NCBI GenBank assembly: GCA_025738555.1
Contig: JAOVFP010000006.1
Span: 4,836,001-4,900,000 of the forward strand
DNA: 64,000 bases
Source of the DNA: Cyathus striatus
Taxonomy: Eukaryota; Basidiomycota; Agaricomycetes; Agaricales; Nidulariaceae
Direction of reading: 5' to 3'
Positions 1-9,420 of the stretch are shown here, piece by piece. Numbering within the stretch: position 1 is the stretch's first letter; the number at the start of each line of letters is the position of its first letter. A program made the translations under genes and the position numbers. The notes below the pieces were generated by a model. The model saw nothing but the letters and a program-made list of their open reading frames with translations, was not told where the DNA came from and did not search any database.

Positions 1-200
1 AAAACCATATGGATTTATTGCTATATACCAAATTGTTGGACAGCTTCAGGTAGGTGTAAATATGCTTGGATAACACCACAATCCTCACTGTTGTGAATTA
101 GGTCCTGGCCCCAAGCATTTTGGTATATCGAGCCTTGCAAAGAAGGACGTGGGATTGGGATTCGCAACAGATTGAGATCGTTCTTAAAACACCAGCCTAA
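1..200 (+). CDS. Seven-helix membrane protein, 3' end only (copy A)
   Basis: Only the last helix and tail are in the window; the gene begins upstream. Exon 1-49 encodes KPYGFIAIYQIVGQLQ, intron 50-101 is GT-AG, and exon 102-200 encodes a tail starting VLAPSILVYRAL and ending at TAA 198-200. The order GQLQ, phase-0 intron, VLAP..YR is the same as in the full copies at 35.3, 41.5 and 45.7 kb (GQIQ, intron, VLSPMILIYRV). The family is an expanded basidiomycete multi-pass membrane family with no function known to me. It lies on the plus strand directly before a five-helix pseudogene, repeating the gene neighbourhood of the array at 41-55 kb. Confidence 0.75.
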
Positions 201-879
201 TAGACATTATGGTCACTTGTTATGTTTCTAAACCTCATTGCAATAATGATTTCTACTTGAAGTTCATATTGAGCTTTGTATCGTGTAGTTACTGAAGTGT
301 ATTGTTTTAGTATTGTTTCTAACAAGGATGTGTTTAAACTTTACCAGTGTTGGCGAATCGCTTCGGCGCTTGATATAAGTATAATGGCTGGATTGAAGAG
401 TGATAATAAAGAGACAATGTCCGCAGTCTGCGAGTAACCTCAATTGTTTCTCGCTATGTATGGAGTGACTTTGGCGGCGTTTGGCCAGTTCTCTGTTGGC
501 GATTCCCTTGAAGTTACAAGTTCCCACGCACGGACTCGGATGCCGGCTATTAGTATGAGCATAACCGACGTCCGGCGGCGTGACAGCAGTGTTTTGCGTG
601 ACACGTTTATGGCCTTACCACTAACCACCACCATTCCAAGCCTCGAGTCTAGGCTCTTCCTTTCCTCCGTCCTCGTTTGTTGTTGCTAGACCTTGAGGAA
701 ACAACAAAGCCCAATACATATGGCTGTTCCATCTTTTGATACTTCTATGTCAACGCTTGATCTATAAGAGTGACTATATCGACGACTGAGCTCGGCTTGA
801 AAGGTTTCGTCTTCGATATACCTTCGATTTTGCCGGGTACGTCTCTCTTCGCGTTCTGATATATGTAATGTTGAACACT
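201..879. other. Intergenic, no gene recognised
   Basis: Short overlapping ORFs around 440-690 on both strands have no recognisable motif, no splice-supported extension and no paralogue elsewhere in the window. Nothing further is seen. Confidence 0.5.
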
Positions 880-1290
880 GTTGTTAGGGTGGCTTACTAG
901 AATGTAACGCATTGTGCACTAAGTCCCTGCGTGAACGTATATGTTTACGCTTCATGTTGGTGCTTCCTGCTAGCTATTGTACTTTCGATGATTATCCTGG
1001 TACGTCTAACGTCTTTGTTTCACCTCTATCATCCCTCCGCATTGTATCCCTCTTCCATTATTCCATCTATTTACTTTTGCTCTTCGAATCCTCGATGCTG
1101 ACGTTGCATACAGCCGCAGGTTCCCAGTTCTCTACTCCTATATGAGCCCATCCTCCTTTTCAGCTCTTGATTGAGCTTTTCGGAACCTCAATGAAGACTG
1201 TAGTGTGATATTTCGTCGAAGATGCGGGAAGTGTGAAGATTAAGTTGGGATGGATATAAGAGGTGCATGGTCTGTCGGTGAGTTGTTTTT
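880..1290 (+). pseudogene. Decayed five-helix membrane protein gene (exon 3-4 remnants)
   Basis: The stretch 1123-1290 aligns by eye with exon 4 of the intact gene at 53.7-55.5 kb. Reading frame 1191 onward gives MKTVV, stop, YFVEDAGSVKIKLGW, stop, E, against MKPAVFYVVEDVGSVDFKLG in the intact copy, and a GTGAG donor follows at about 1279. The preceding stretch near 955-1005 resembles the end of exon 3 including its GTACGT donor. At least two stop codons and frame changes show it is dead. It shares the plus strand with the seven-helix gene end at 1-200. Confidence 0.65.
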
Positions 1291-2210
1291 CTTCTTTTTG
1301 TGTCAGCGTGTCCTTTCAATGGAAGACTGGAGGTTACTTTTTCATTTTGTTAGGCTGATATTTTCATTTCTGGATCCATTGTTCCCTTTCCATTGTTCCT
1401 ATCCCTCTTATTCTTCTTTCCTCATCACCTTCCTCCGTTACACTCGCATTTCTCTACTACAACATCCCTACTATCGCTTCTTCATTAAGCATCTCTCTTA
1501 CACAGCACTTTCAGCGCTATGTTCCTGCTTACGTCTTCGTCCTCTACCACTTATGGTCTCCGTTTCTGAATTGATACTAACTCCTTTCTTAGATACTCCA
1601 TCTTACCGCCCAAGGTCCCAAATACCACTCCTTACCCGATATCAGCCAACCAACATACCCTATACACTCGTTATGACCACTGCATATATCTGGGGCTCCC
1701 GGGCCCCCACTTCGCTTATTGTTAGGGCCTCAGCCAGTCCTCACCAGGTGCGATGATCGTGCGTTGGAGTGTGTCGAGACCGTTGGAAAGGGAGCTTGGA
1801 CTCAGAGATGAATTGAAACAGATGTGGTTCGGATCATATTTCCATTTCGATATCGATAGATTGGTGCCATGTAACTTATACCTTCCTTGATAGTATGTCA
1901 ACGCCAGGTCTGGCTCATAAAGAATAACTTCGATACAGCATAATGTCTCATAAATTATAACGAAAATTCCAATATACAGGATAACTTTTATGCTAGAAGT
2001 TGTATTCTTAGTTCTGAACTTGCAATTCTGCTCAGTTGCCTGCTCTCAGCCTCGTCTCTTATGCTAAACCTGTCCAAGTATGTGACAGGAACTGCTCTAA
2101 AATTACACTGACTGATCACATTATATTTCTATCAAATAGCTATGTTTTCAGACGACGGATGTGTATCATGCCAAAATCCATAATGATGATACAAAACAGT
2201 GCCTCCGACT
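1291..2210. other. Intergenic, pyrimidine-rich, no gene recognised
   Basis: A plus-strand ORF at 1250-1756 is open mainly because the strand is T/C-rich; its product is low complexity and overlaps the pseudogene's donor. In the intact paralogue the equivalent position is an intron. From 1760 to 2210 nothing is recognised. Confidence 0.5.
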
Positions 2211-3247
2211 ACTATCGCTAATCAGTACTTAGTGTTCATCACAGGTTAGTGTTGGGCGTATATCACTGCCTTCCCGACCTCTTTTTCCCTCAAAATTTCA
2301 GATTTTGCTATAGCTTACTTCAATAAAGACGAATATCACTTTTTTCGGTAGTATTGGCTCATGTTTTATGTTAGTGTTTTTGGAAGGTCGTCACACTAGC
2401 CGTGTTACGGCTGAGCGGAATTTCAATAACGTGATTGTTTTTTGATCGCGTCAAATATCTCGTAATCACTATAGCACGTGCTCTAGGTCTTGCTGAAGAC
2501 AAAAAGACAAAGCTCGCGGAACGTTCAAGCAATATTAGGGTTTATGTAGAAGATAACTCAGCACAGCTACGACTAAATCCCCGCTTCTCTGCACTGTTAT
2601 CTAACAAATGGCGCCGCACTGAAGCACCCCAACCCCAACTGCATTCTGATCCCATTGCTCATAACCCTTCAACTTCATCAAGTACTTCACAAGCCTTCAC
2701 AGAGGATGTTCCAATATACTATTCACCGTCATATTTTACCAATACTAATGTTCCTCGTCATTCACAGGTGCCTACAATGTCAGAATTCCAAGTTTCCTAT
2801 GATCACCATCATCTGAGATACCCTGATACATTTGCTGTGCCATATAATGTCAATGGCGAAACTATGAGAGCGAGTACTTTGCAACATAACAGTCAGTTCA
2901 CATCTACTTACCATAGATCTCTATAATTTCTTAGCCTCGGTAACATACCATATCATAGTGTATATTTTTGCAGTACAATGTTTCTAATCTTAATGTACAT
3001 ATTGCTAGCACTTGTATTATAGGTACATATCAATGTATAATAGCTATTCAAATTTCAGTTTCATCATAGTATCCAAGGTGGATCTTCAATACTTACGGTG
3101 GTCATTGCTCTTGCGTGCGACCAACGTGCATTCGTTAGGTGAGCTTCTGATGCCGTCAAAACTATCGACGGAGTTTGAATATAAGGGAATGTCACAGCTG
3201 TGACAACACTAACCTGTGATGAACACTAAGTACTGATTGGCGATAGT
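2211..3247. mobile_element. 1.04 kb element with 44-bp terminal inverted repeats
   Basis: Positions 2211-2254 and 3204-3247 are inverted copies over 44 bp with one mismatch (position 2219 against its partner). The ends read ACTATCGC inward and contain TCAGTACTTAGTGTTCATCA. This size and precision suggest a DNA transposon or MITE. I could not find a convincing target-site duplication (left flank TCCGACT, right flank ATGTAGG). The interior holds a 160-residue open frame described separately. Confidence 0.6.
2435..2926 (+). CDS. Unknown ORF inside the 44-bp-TIR element
   Basis: The frame is open for 163 codons and ends at TAA 2924-2926. It begins directly after a TGA and its first codon is TTG, so it may be a downstream exon; a possible acceptor is the AG near 2474. 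The product starts FFDRVKYLVITIARALGL and then becomes rich in Ser, Thr, Pro and His, with no motif I recognise. It fills the centre of a TIR element, so it could be element-encoded (a DNA-binding accessory protein or a relic) or a captured host exon. No function is assigned and expression is unknown. Confidence 0.35.
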   Translation: MFFDRVKYLVITIARALGLAEDKKTKLAERSSNIRVYVEDNSAQLRLNPRFSALLSNKWRRTEAPQPQLHSDPIAHNPSTSSSTSQAFTEDVPIYYSPSYFTNTNVPRHSQVPTMSEFQVSYDHHHLRYPDTFAVPYNVNGETMRASTLQHNSQFTSTYHRSL

Positions 3248-3619
3248 ATGTAGGACACGCCGCCGCCACCTTGGCAGGATCCATTACATAGTCCATCACA
3301 GAACACATTCAAAATCACTCAGATGAACATGGTATTATTGTCCTTATGTTCAACGCACCTCGAACATCTAGAGTCCCAACTAACACTCAAGGTACTATAT
3401 TTCTGTTACAAAACATCTTCACATTTATCACCCGACATTCAGCCACTGACTCTTGACAACGAATACAAGCAAAGTTCAAATGAGAAAAAAAAAGATATCA
3501 TCCAGCGAGCTCACGTGGACCGTTCAGTTGAGGTATCCTACAAGATACCGAGGCCAAGGGTGAGCAAAGAGAGGACGAAGCCGAGTCCATCGAGCAGCCC
3601 GGCAACAGTGCGTAGCCTA
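3248..3619. other. Intergenic, no gene recognised
   Basis: An ORF on the plus strand from 3323 runs antisense into the HsbA-like fragment and is judged a shadow. Nothing else is seen. Confidence 0.4.
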
Positions 3620-3624
3620 AAACA

Positions 3625-3909
3625 TCATGGGTTAAAATGCAATTTATCTACTACTAATTGCACGCACAAAGCACCAAGAAGCGTAAGAACACCAGTGACA
3701 ATGACTTCCAATCCCAGGAGAACTTTGTTGATGGCTGCGTCGATCCCGAAGGCGCTGAACACCGGAACGATGGCTGGATTGACAACTTTGATGTTGTTAA
3801 GGCTAGTGGGGATGTTCTGCATCGCGCGTTAGCATGCTCAACATGAGAGTAGGGCAACGTGGTGTACATACGTTCAAGATGGGAGCAGTGGCGTCGGCGC
3901 AGTGATGTT
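3625..3909 (-). pseudogene. HsbA-like secreted protein, severed 3' part
   Basis: Read on the minus strand, the end of exon 2 encodes CADATAPILN at about 3905-3868, followed by a GTATGT donor. After an intron ending in GCAG, exon 3 encodes NIPTSLNNIKVVNPAIV and later FGIDAAINKVLLGLEVIV, ending at a stop at 3625. This matches exons 2-3 of the intact paralogue at 13.9 kb (ANAVAPIVS; then GLDAALNQVLTGLETLL). The matching 5' part lies at 8.6-9.0 kb on the same strand, so this is the downstream half of one gene cut by the insertion at 3914-8590. Confidence 0.75.
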
Positions 3910-3913
3910 AATG

Positions 3914-5354
3914 GCGGGCCATGACCAGAAGAAAAACAAAAACTTCGCTTCCGAATAGTAGCTAAGGAGATAATGGTCAGATAGCGGCGGTTCTGTGTTC
4001 TCACGTGACCCCTTTCAGTCCTCTATGCCGTGGGTTTCCCGTGGCCGGGTGGGAAGTGGTTGGGTCCCAATGTGCGCCTGTTTGGCTGCAGCCTTAGTGT
4101 AAACAACTGAGACACGTTGCCTGTTCTGCCGTACAACCCTGAGCATGCCGCGGTACTACTTTCACATTGCTCACATGTGCACGTTGACACCGCCTTAGTC
4201 TTTCCAGTACTCTATATCAGCTATTTAGTTGTGAATTAACTTTTAAGAGAGTGTTAGACTAAGACTCTTTAAAAGTACAGGATTCAATGGTATAATATAT
4301 TCTTTTAAGTTCTAAATTACAACTTCTACCTTTTCTCTAGCACTATAATTCATTTCCCGAATAGCAATGCTGCAAAAGGGTTGAAATATATTAGATATTG
4401 GACTTGCAGATATACCAAGTATTCGAGAAACTTCCAGGAGGGTCGGTGGAACACCTAGGCAATGTCTGTGCAGGGTATAAAGAGAGCCTTTGCAATCCTC
4501 TCGCAGTCTCACAGTACCCATCAAGTACAGCACATTCATTTACATCCAATTTCTTTTCACCAAATATGAGCATTATACAACAAAGAGGCAAGCTTATTTA
4601 TCTTTTTTAACCGCTTGAACTGATATCATTTTATCTAGCTTATTGGAGTATATTGCTCCCTCCTATTATCTATCTTACCGAAACCACTTATTTTTCGGCC
4701 CTCTATTTCATGCCACTATTTAATCATCCATTCGTTGATATAATTCCATTTGTTATTTATATATGCCTATTTTACATCGGTAAGAAGTTTGATTTTATTT
4801 TGTTATGATTGATATTGATATCTTTCTTAGTTTACAACTTTAATCTTTTCCCTTCCCGCTCTAATATCCAACTCATGGAACTGAAGATGTCTATTGGTTC
4901 TTGTAGTGTTTCGGATATACACTCAGTCACAGTCTCAGTATATGGACTTTGTGCACGCAGTGTTACATTTGGTAAGTGTCATGGTTGTCAATTTGTAAAG
5001 TATGTGCTAATACTGCATTGCAATAGTTTTTTCACCTTACACAACTATTAGAGAGTTCATTCAAGAATTGGAACTTAGGTGCCCAGATGTCAAATTTAAT
5101 GTGTATTACTTCACAGTTGGTCGAATTATTCTTGATACCACAAGTCCTTCTACAACATTTAATAGTCTGGGACTGGCTGGTATTTTGAATATCTTTGCCC
5201 ATCTTCGCGTGTGTGGTGGAAGCACTTCTGAAAATGGTATGTGAACTCTCAAGTATCAACAATACAACTACTAATACCTATGTTACTCAATCAGAGGTTA
5301 TTGATTTAACGAGCAATAGTGAAGAGAACAGGATACAGATATCTCCGAGGATAT
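3914..5354 (+). repeat. Left arm of long inverted repeat (1,441 bp)
   Basis: Every position p in this arm pairs with 11933-p in the right arm. The arm starts at GCGGGCCATGACCAG and ends at GAGGATAT, beyond which the two sides diverge. I found three mismatches (4057/7876, 4216/7717, 5346/6587) and no indel, since the coordinate sum is the same at both ends. Four ORFs translate identically in the two arms. Near-identity means the duplication or conversion is recent. The arm contains the 5' exons of the element-like gene that is read from the right arm, here pointing rightward on the plus strand. Confidence 0.95.
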
Positions 5355-5360
5355 GATAGT

Positions 5361-7220
5361 GAACCAACCACTTTTATGCATTTTTGATATTCTTCTTTCA
5401 CTGCAAAGGGTACCTTGTGCAGGCGAAAAGTTGGGTGGGAGTGTGGCTGTCCAATCTCAGGAATGATGATGGCTCGATAATCTGATCTGTCAACTGGAGT
5501 GAACACGGTCAGTTTAGCAGGACAGCCAATCTGGTAGAGATTTCCTGTTTCATGCTGCCCCACAGCAAGGTGAACATAACCTTTATTCAAATATTCAAAT
5601 GTCAGTTGTTGTACTCCGAGTCCTTTAATGAATATAAATTGAACTTACTACATTTATTAAATGCAGGAACACTGGCTGGGTGCACAATATTTGTGCACTC
5701 ATTAAGAAGACCGCGGATATCATTACTGATGCTCCCTGGACGTCCTGGATTATATATATCCAAGCCAAAGAATAACCGTCGAAGTATATCCAAAGATATT
5801 CCATTTGCTTGTGGAATTGAACAGGAGTAATGATTGATATGGTCCCGTCTATGTGAGCAAGCCCAGTTCGAGCAACCAATAAATGATTGAGGGATATCAA
5901 ATTCCTGGAGGGAGATATTAGTCCAATCCTATATGTGCAATGAAAGCATAATACATCTCTAAACATCCGTAAAGTTGGAATTCCATTACACTGATCCCCT
6001 GTTGGAAGCAATGCATCACATCGTTCAGAAATGATACCTCTGTAAAATCTGCATTATTCAATTCAGTATAGTAATAAAATGATTCAATAATTTAAAAACC
6101 TACGATATAGTATGTGCAGTGACAGATGATGCTTCATATTTCCTCCGGTCTTGTTCAGCCTGAATAAGTGCATTGTTACGTGTCTGGCGGTGTGCATCCC
6201 ATTGTTTAAACCCTTGCAGAAACCCCAGGGATGCAAAGTTGCATATGTAAGCTCCATTACAATATAGTGTAGACCGCCTACACTCAATACCATCGAGAGA
6301 GAACTGATCGAGTGGGAATACTCATACTGATTTCAACACTGAACCTGTTGATCCCCGCCATGAATCCTGGCACTAAATCTACATCAATATAAATCCCACT
6401 GAATAAAATAAAGAACAAACCTCCTGTTTGATAAATGCATCCATAGTTTTCTGCCCATCTCGCACACAGGTTGGTGGGTTGTCTCGCAGGTCAATAATAT
6501 ATGCTATACTTCGTTCGCCGTGTTTAGGAATTGACCAGTATTCAGGAGCAGAAGTGATGTGGTGAAGATGGTTGACAAATATCCTCAGAGATATCTGTAT
6601 CCTGTTCTCTTCACTATTGCTCGTTAAATCAATAACCTCTGATTGAGTAACATAGGTATTAGTAGTTGTATTGTTGATACTTGAGAGTTCACATACCATT
6701 TTCAGAAGTGCTTCCACCACACACGCGAAGATGGGCAAAGATATTCAAAATACCAGCCAGTCCCAGACTATTAAATGTTGTAGAAGGACTTGTGGTATCA
6801 AGAATAATTCGACCAACTGTGAAGTAATACACATTAAATTTGACATCTGGGCACCTAAGTTCCAATTCTTGAATGAACTCTCTAATAGTTGTGTAAGGTG
6901 AAAAAACTATTGCAATGCAGTATTAGCACATACTTTACAAATTGACAACCATGACACTTACCAAATGTAACACTGCGTGCACAAAGTCCATATACTGAGA
7001 CTGTGACTGAGTGTATATCCGAAACACTACAAGAACCAATAGACATCTTCAGTTCCATGAGTTGGATATTAGAGCGGGAAGGGAAAAGATTAAAGTTGTA
7101 AACTAAGAAAGATATCAATATCAATCATAACAAAATAAAATCAAACTTCTTACCGATGTAAAATAGGCATATATAAATAACAAATGGAATTATATCAACG
7201 AATGGATGATTAAATAGTGG
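5361..7220 (-). pseudogene. Truncated multi-exon element-like gene folded into the inverted repeat
   Basis: Minus strand, 5' exons in the right arm, body in the spacer. A possible first exon (about 7219-7153) encodes MPLFNHPFVDIIPFV. The next holds MELKMSIGSCSVSDIHSV. Exon 6697-6906 encodes SPYTTIREFIQELELRCPDV, and exon 6421-6638 encodes EVIDLTSNSEENRIQISLRI. Later exons carry FSLDGIECRRSTLYCNGAYI (about 6270-6330), LPTGDQCNGIPTLRMFRDVL (5950-6005) and GQPHSHPTFRLHKVPFAVKE (5385-5460). GT-AG introns of about 50 bp separate them with consistent phase. The style resembles multi-copy agaric genes carried by transposons, but I cannot name a family. The frame runs into the arm junction at 5354 and loses its 3' end there. 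Confidence 0.6.
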
Positions 7221-8019
7221 CATGAAATAGAGGGCCGAAAAATAAGTGGTTTCGGTAAGATAGATAATAGGAGGGAGCAATATACTCCAATAAGCTAGAT
7301 AAAATGATATCAGTTCAAGCGGTTAAAAAAGATAAATAAGCTTGCCTCTTTGTTGTATAATGCTCATATTTGGTGAAAAGAAATTGGATGTAAATGAATG
7401 TGCTGTACTTGATGGGTACTGTGAGACTGCGAGAGGATTGCAAAGGCTCTCTTTATACCCTGCACAGACATTGCCTAGGTGTTCCACCGACCCTCCTGGA
7501 AGTTTCTCGAATACTTGGTATATCTGCAAGTCCAATATCTAATATATTTCAACCCTTTTGCAGCATTGCTATTCGGGAAATGAATTATAGTGCTAGAGAA
7601 AAGGTAGAAGTTGTAATTTAGAACTTAAAAGAATATATTATACCATTGAATCCTGTACTTTTAAAGAGTCTTAGTCTAACACTCTCTTAAAAGTTAATTC
7701 ACAACTAAATAGCTGACATAGAGTACTGGAAAGACTAAGGCGGTGTCAACGTGCACATGTGAGCAATGTGAAAGTAGTACCGCGGCATGCTCAGGGTTGT
7801 ACGGCAGAACAGGCAACGTGTCTCAGTTGTTTACACTAAGGCTGCAGCCAAACAGGCGCACATTGGGACCCAACCGCTTCCCACCCGGCCACGGGAAACC
7901 CACGGCATAGAGGACTGAAAGGGGTCACGTGAGAACACAGAACCGCCGCTATCTGACCATTATCTCCTTAGCTACTATTCGGAAGCGAAGTTTTTGTTTT
8001 TCTTCTGGTCATGGCCCGC
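6579..8019 (-). repeat. Right arm of long inverted repeat (1,441 bp)
   Basis: Inverse complement of 3914-5354. It ends at 8019 (GGTCATGGCCCGC) where an AGCTGAGC-rich segment begins. It carries the promoter side and first exons of the truncated gene read on the minus strand. The 1,224-bp spacer 5355-6578 is single copy. Confidence 0.95.
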
Positions 8020-8590
8020 TCAGGACCGTTGAGCTGTTGAGCCGAGCTGTATTTGAACTGAGCCGAGCTGTAAATAAGGCTAATGGCTATTAGCCGCAGC
8101 CGGCCGCTTGCTAACGGCTCGAGTAGACCCTCCAATTCCTTCCAATCTTAGACTCCCCATCTTGCCACGTGAGCATAACAGAGGCTAATTTTGATGGTTT
8201 GACAGGGTTGACTTAGGGTTAAGTGCTGCATCGGCAGCCCTATCTGCACCTTGTTTTCTCTTCATCTTCCAATCATCTTCACAGAAGTAAGTAGTGTAGA
8301 AAGTGGTGTGTGCTAAAGCATATAATGTGGTATATAGTATCTGTGAATATTGTGCTGTGAACATGCAATTTAGTATATTAACCAAATACTAACCAATGAA
8401 TTGCTTTTAAGGACCATCCTCGAAACTTAACTAGTGTGTTTAATAGATGAGGCCTACTTATGTAATGACCTTCTAAATATATTATATTTCAACAGTCCCA
8501 CTGGCTAGAGCCGCTAGCCGAGCTGAAAAGAGCTGAGCTGTTGCAAGAGCTGATGAGGGCCGAGCTGAGCTTAGCTGGACTGCACCATTA
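8020..8590. mobile_element. AGCTGAGC-rich insertion segment
   Basis: Both ends are dense in variants of GAGCTGAGC and GAGCCGAGCTG (8025-8120 and 8510-8580), with an ORF-free A/T-rich centre. Clustered subterminal motifs at both ends resemble hAT-type non-autonomous elements; this is inference. Its right end, read on the minus strand, starts GTTAATGG. The same 8 bases occur at 3907-3914 in plus orientation, so 3907-8590 may be one composite insert with 8-bp inverted ends. No clear target duplication was found. Confidence 0.5.
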
Positions 8591-8970
8591 ACAACACTAC
8601 ATCGGCGACAGTCTTGGCAGACGTAGAGTCATCCTGACATTACCCTGAAGGCCACCGAGGGATGAAGAGGCACTCCCAAGGGCAGCAATGAGCTCAGCGA
8701 GGAGCAGGGAGACACTGCTCAACATAGCGATGCCTCTGGATGCCAAGGAGTCTACAGAACAATGCCATGAGTCGTTTATATTTAAACATGAAGTGCTCAT
8801 GCTTTACCGAGCTGAGGCAAAATAGAAGACACAGCAGTCTTGAGCATGCTGACAATGCCCAGAACATCAGTTACACCTGCATGCTTCTTGACCTCAGCTG
8901 GCTCCAGTGTGGTAGCCGCAGAGACAAAGCTGAGGGACACAACAGAGAAGAAGATGCAAGAGAAGATCAT
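8591..8970 (-). pseudogene. HsbA-like secreted protein, severed 5' part
   Basis: ATG at 8970. Exon 1 (8808-8970) encodes a signal peptide (MIFSCIFFSVVSLSFVSA) followed by GVTDVLGIVSMLKTAVSSIL, and ends with a GT donor. Exon 2 starts at 8751 with DSLASRGIAMLSSVSLLLAE and reaches ASSSLGGLQG. A frameshift at about 8641 then moves the frame to DDSTSAKTVADVV before homology stops near 8590. Exon lengths and phases equal those of the intact paralogue at 13.9 kb (exon 1: 163 against 160 nt). The downstream half is at 3625-3909. The frameshift suggests decay after the insertion. Confidence 0.8.
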
Positions 8971-9239
8971 GTTGGATGGATTGGCTGACTGCGAGTAAAC
9001 ATGAACTTGAAAGCTGCTTGCTCTTCCTCCATCTTTCAAAAGCTTTTTATGCATTTCAAAAATCCAATTCATGCATTTTGTCTATGTTTTTCAATTATTT
9101 GTTTCTTTTTTTTGCAAACATGAGTCCAGAACATAATTCGCTATTCCTGCGGATGACATTCATGAAGACAAAGACACATCCTGACACGATGAAATCACAA
9201 CTGCTGTGTGTATATTGATACACCTTAAAATATTTAATG

Positions 9240-9420
9240 GTTAAATCTCTTTATTCCCACTACCTTTTAAGGTAGTTGGGTTATAGGGACCTCTGGATTA
9301 CCCTCTAAGTCAATTTGTGGATTGCGGTCAGGATCTCACTTTCTGGAAATCTGATTGGCCAAAGCCCCATTACACTTTCTGATTGGTTGGTACACAGATC
9401 AACTGATCACTTAAAGTTCC
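9240..9420 (+). repeat. Repeat-family terminus with AGGTAGT hairpin
   Basis: An 18-bp perfect palindrome, ACTACCTTTTAAGGTAGT, lies near 9259-9276 and is followed by TGGGTTATAGGG. About 130 bp of following sequence (including AATTTGTGGA, GATCTCACTTTCTGG and CTGATTGGC) recurs in inverted orientation at 57680-57810, and the hairpin recurs at about 50185-50215. It is therefore one end of a dispersed repeat whose other end I cannot place. Confidence 0.6.

Noticed and set aside
1250..1756. 168-codon plus-strand ORF
   Set aside because: It covers an intron-like pyrimidine-rich region after a five-helix pseudogene exon. The product is low complexity and the other copies have no such frame.
3323..3832. 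169-codon plus-strand ORF
   Set aside because: Antisense to the HsbA-like 3' fragment, which has paralogue support and splice sites.
4312..4610. Opposing 66-75 codon ORFs present in both repeat arms
   Set aside because: They are identical in both arms only because the arms are identical. They overlap on both strands and lie upstream of the spliced gene's exons.
3914..8019. Active DNA transposon encoded entirely within the inverted repeat
   Set aside because: The only gene inside is cut at the arm junction, and no catalytic triad could be identified, so it is treated as a truncated passenger.
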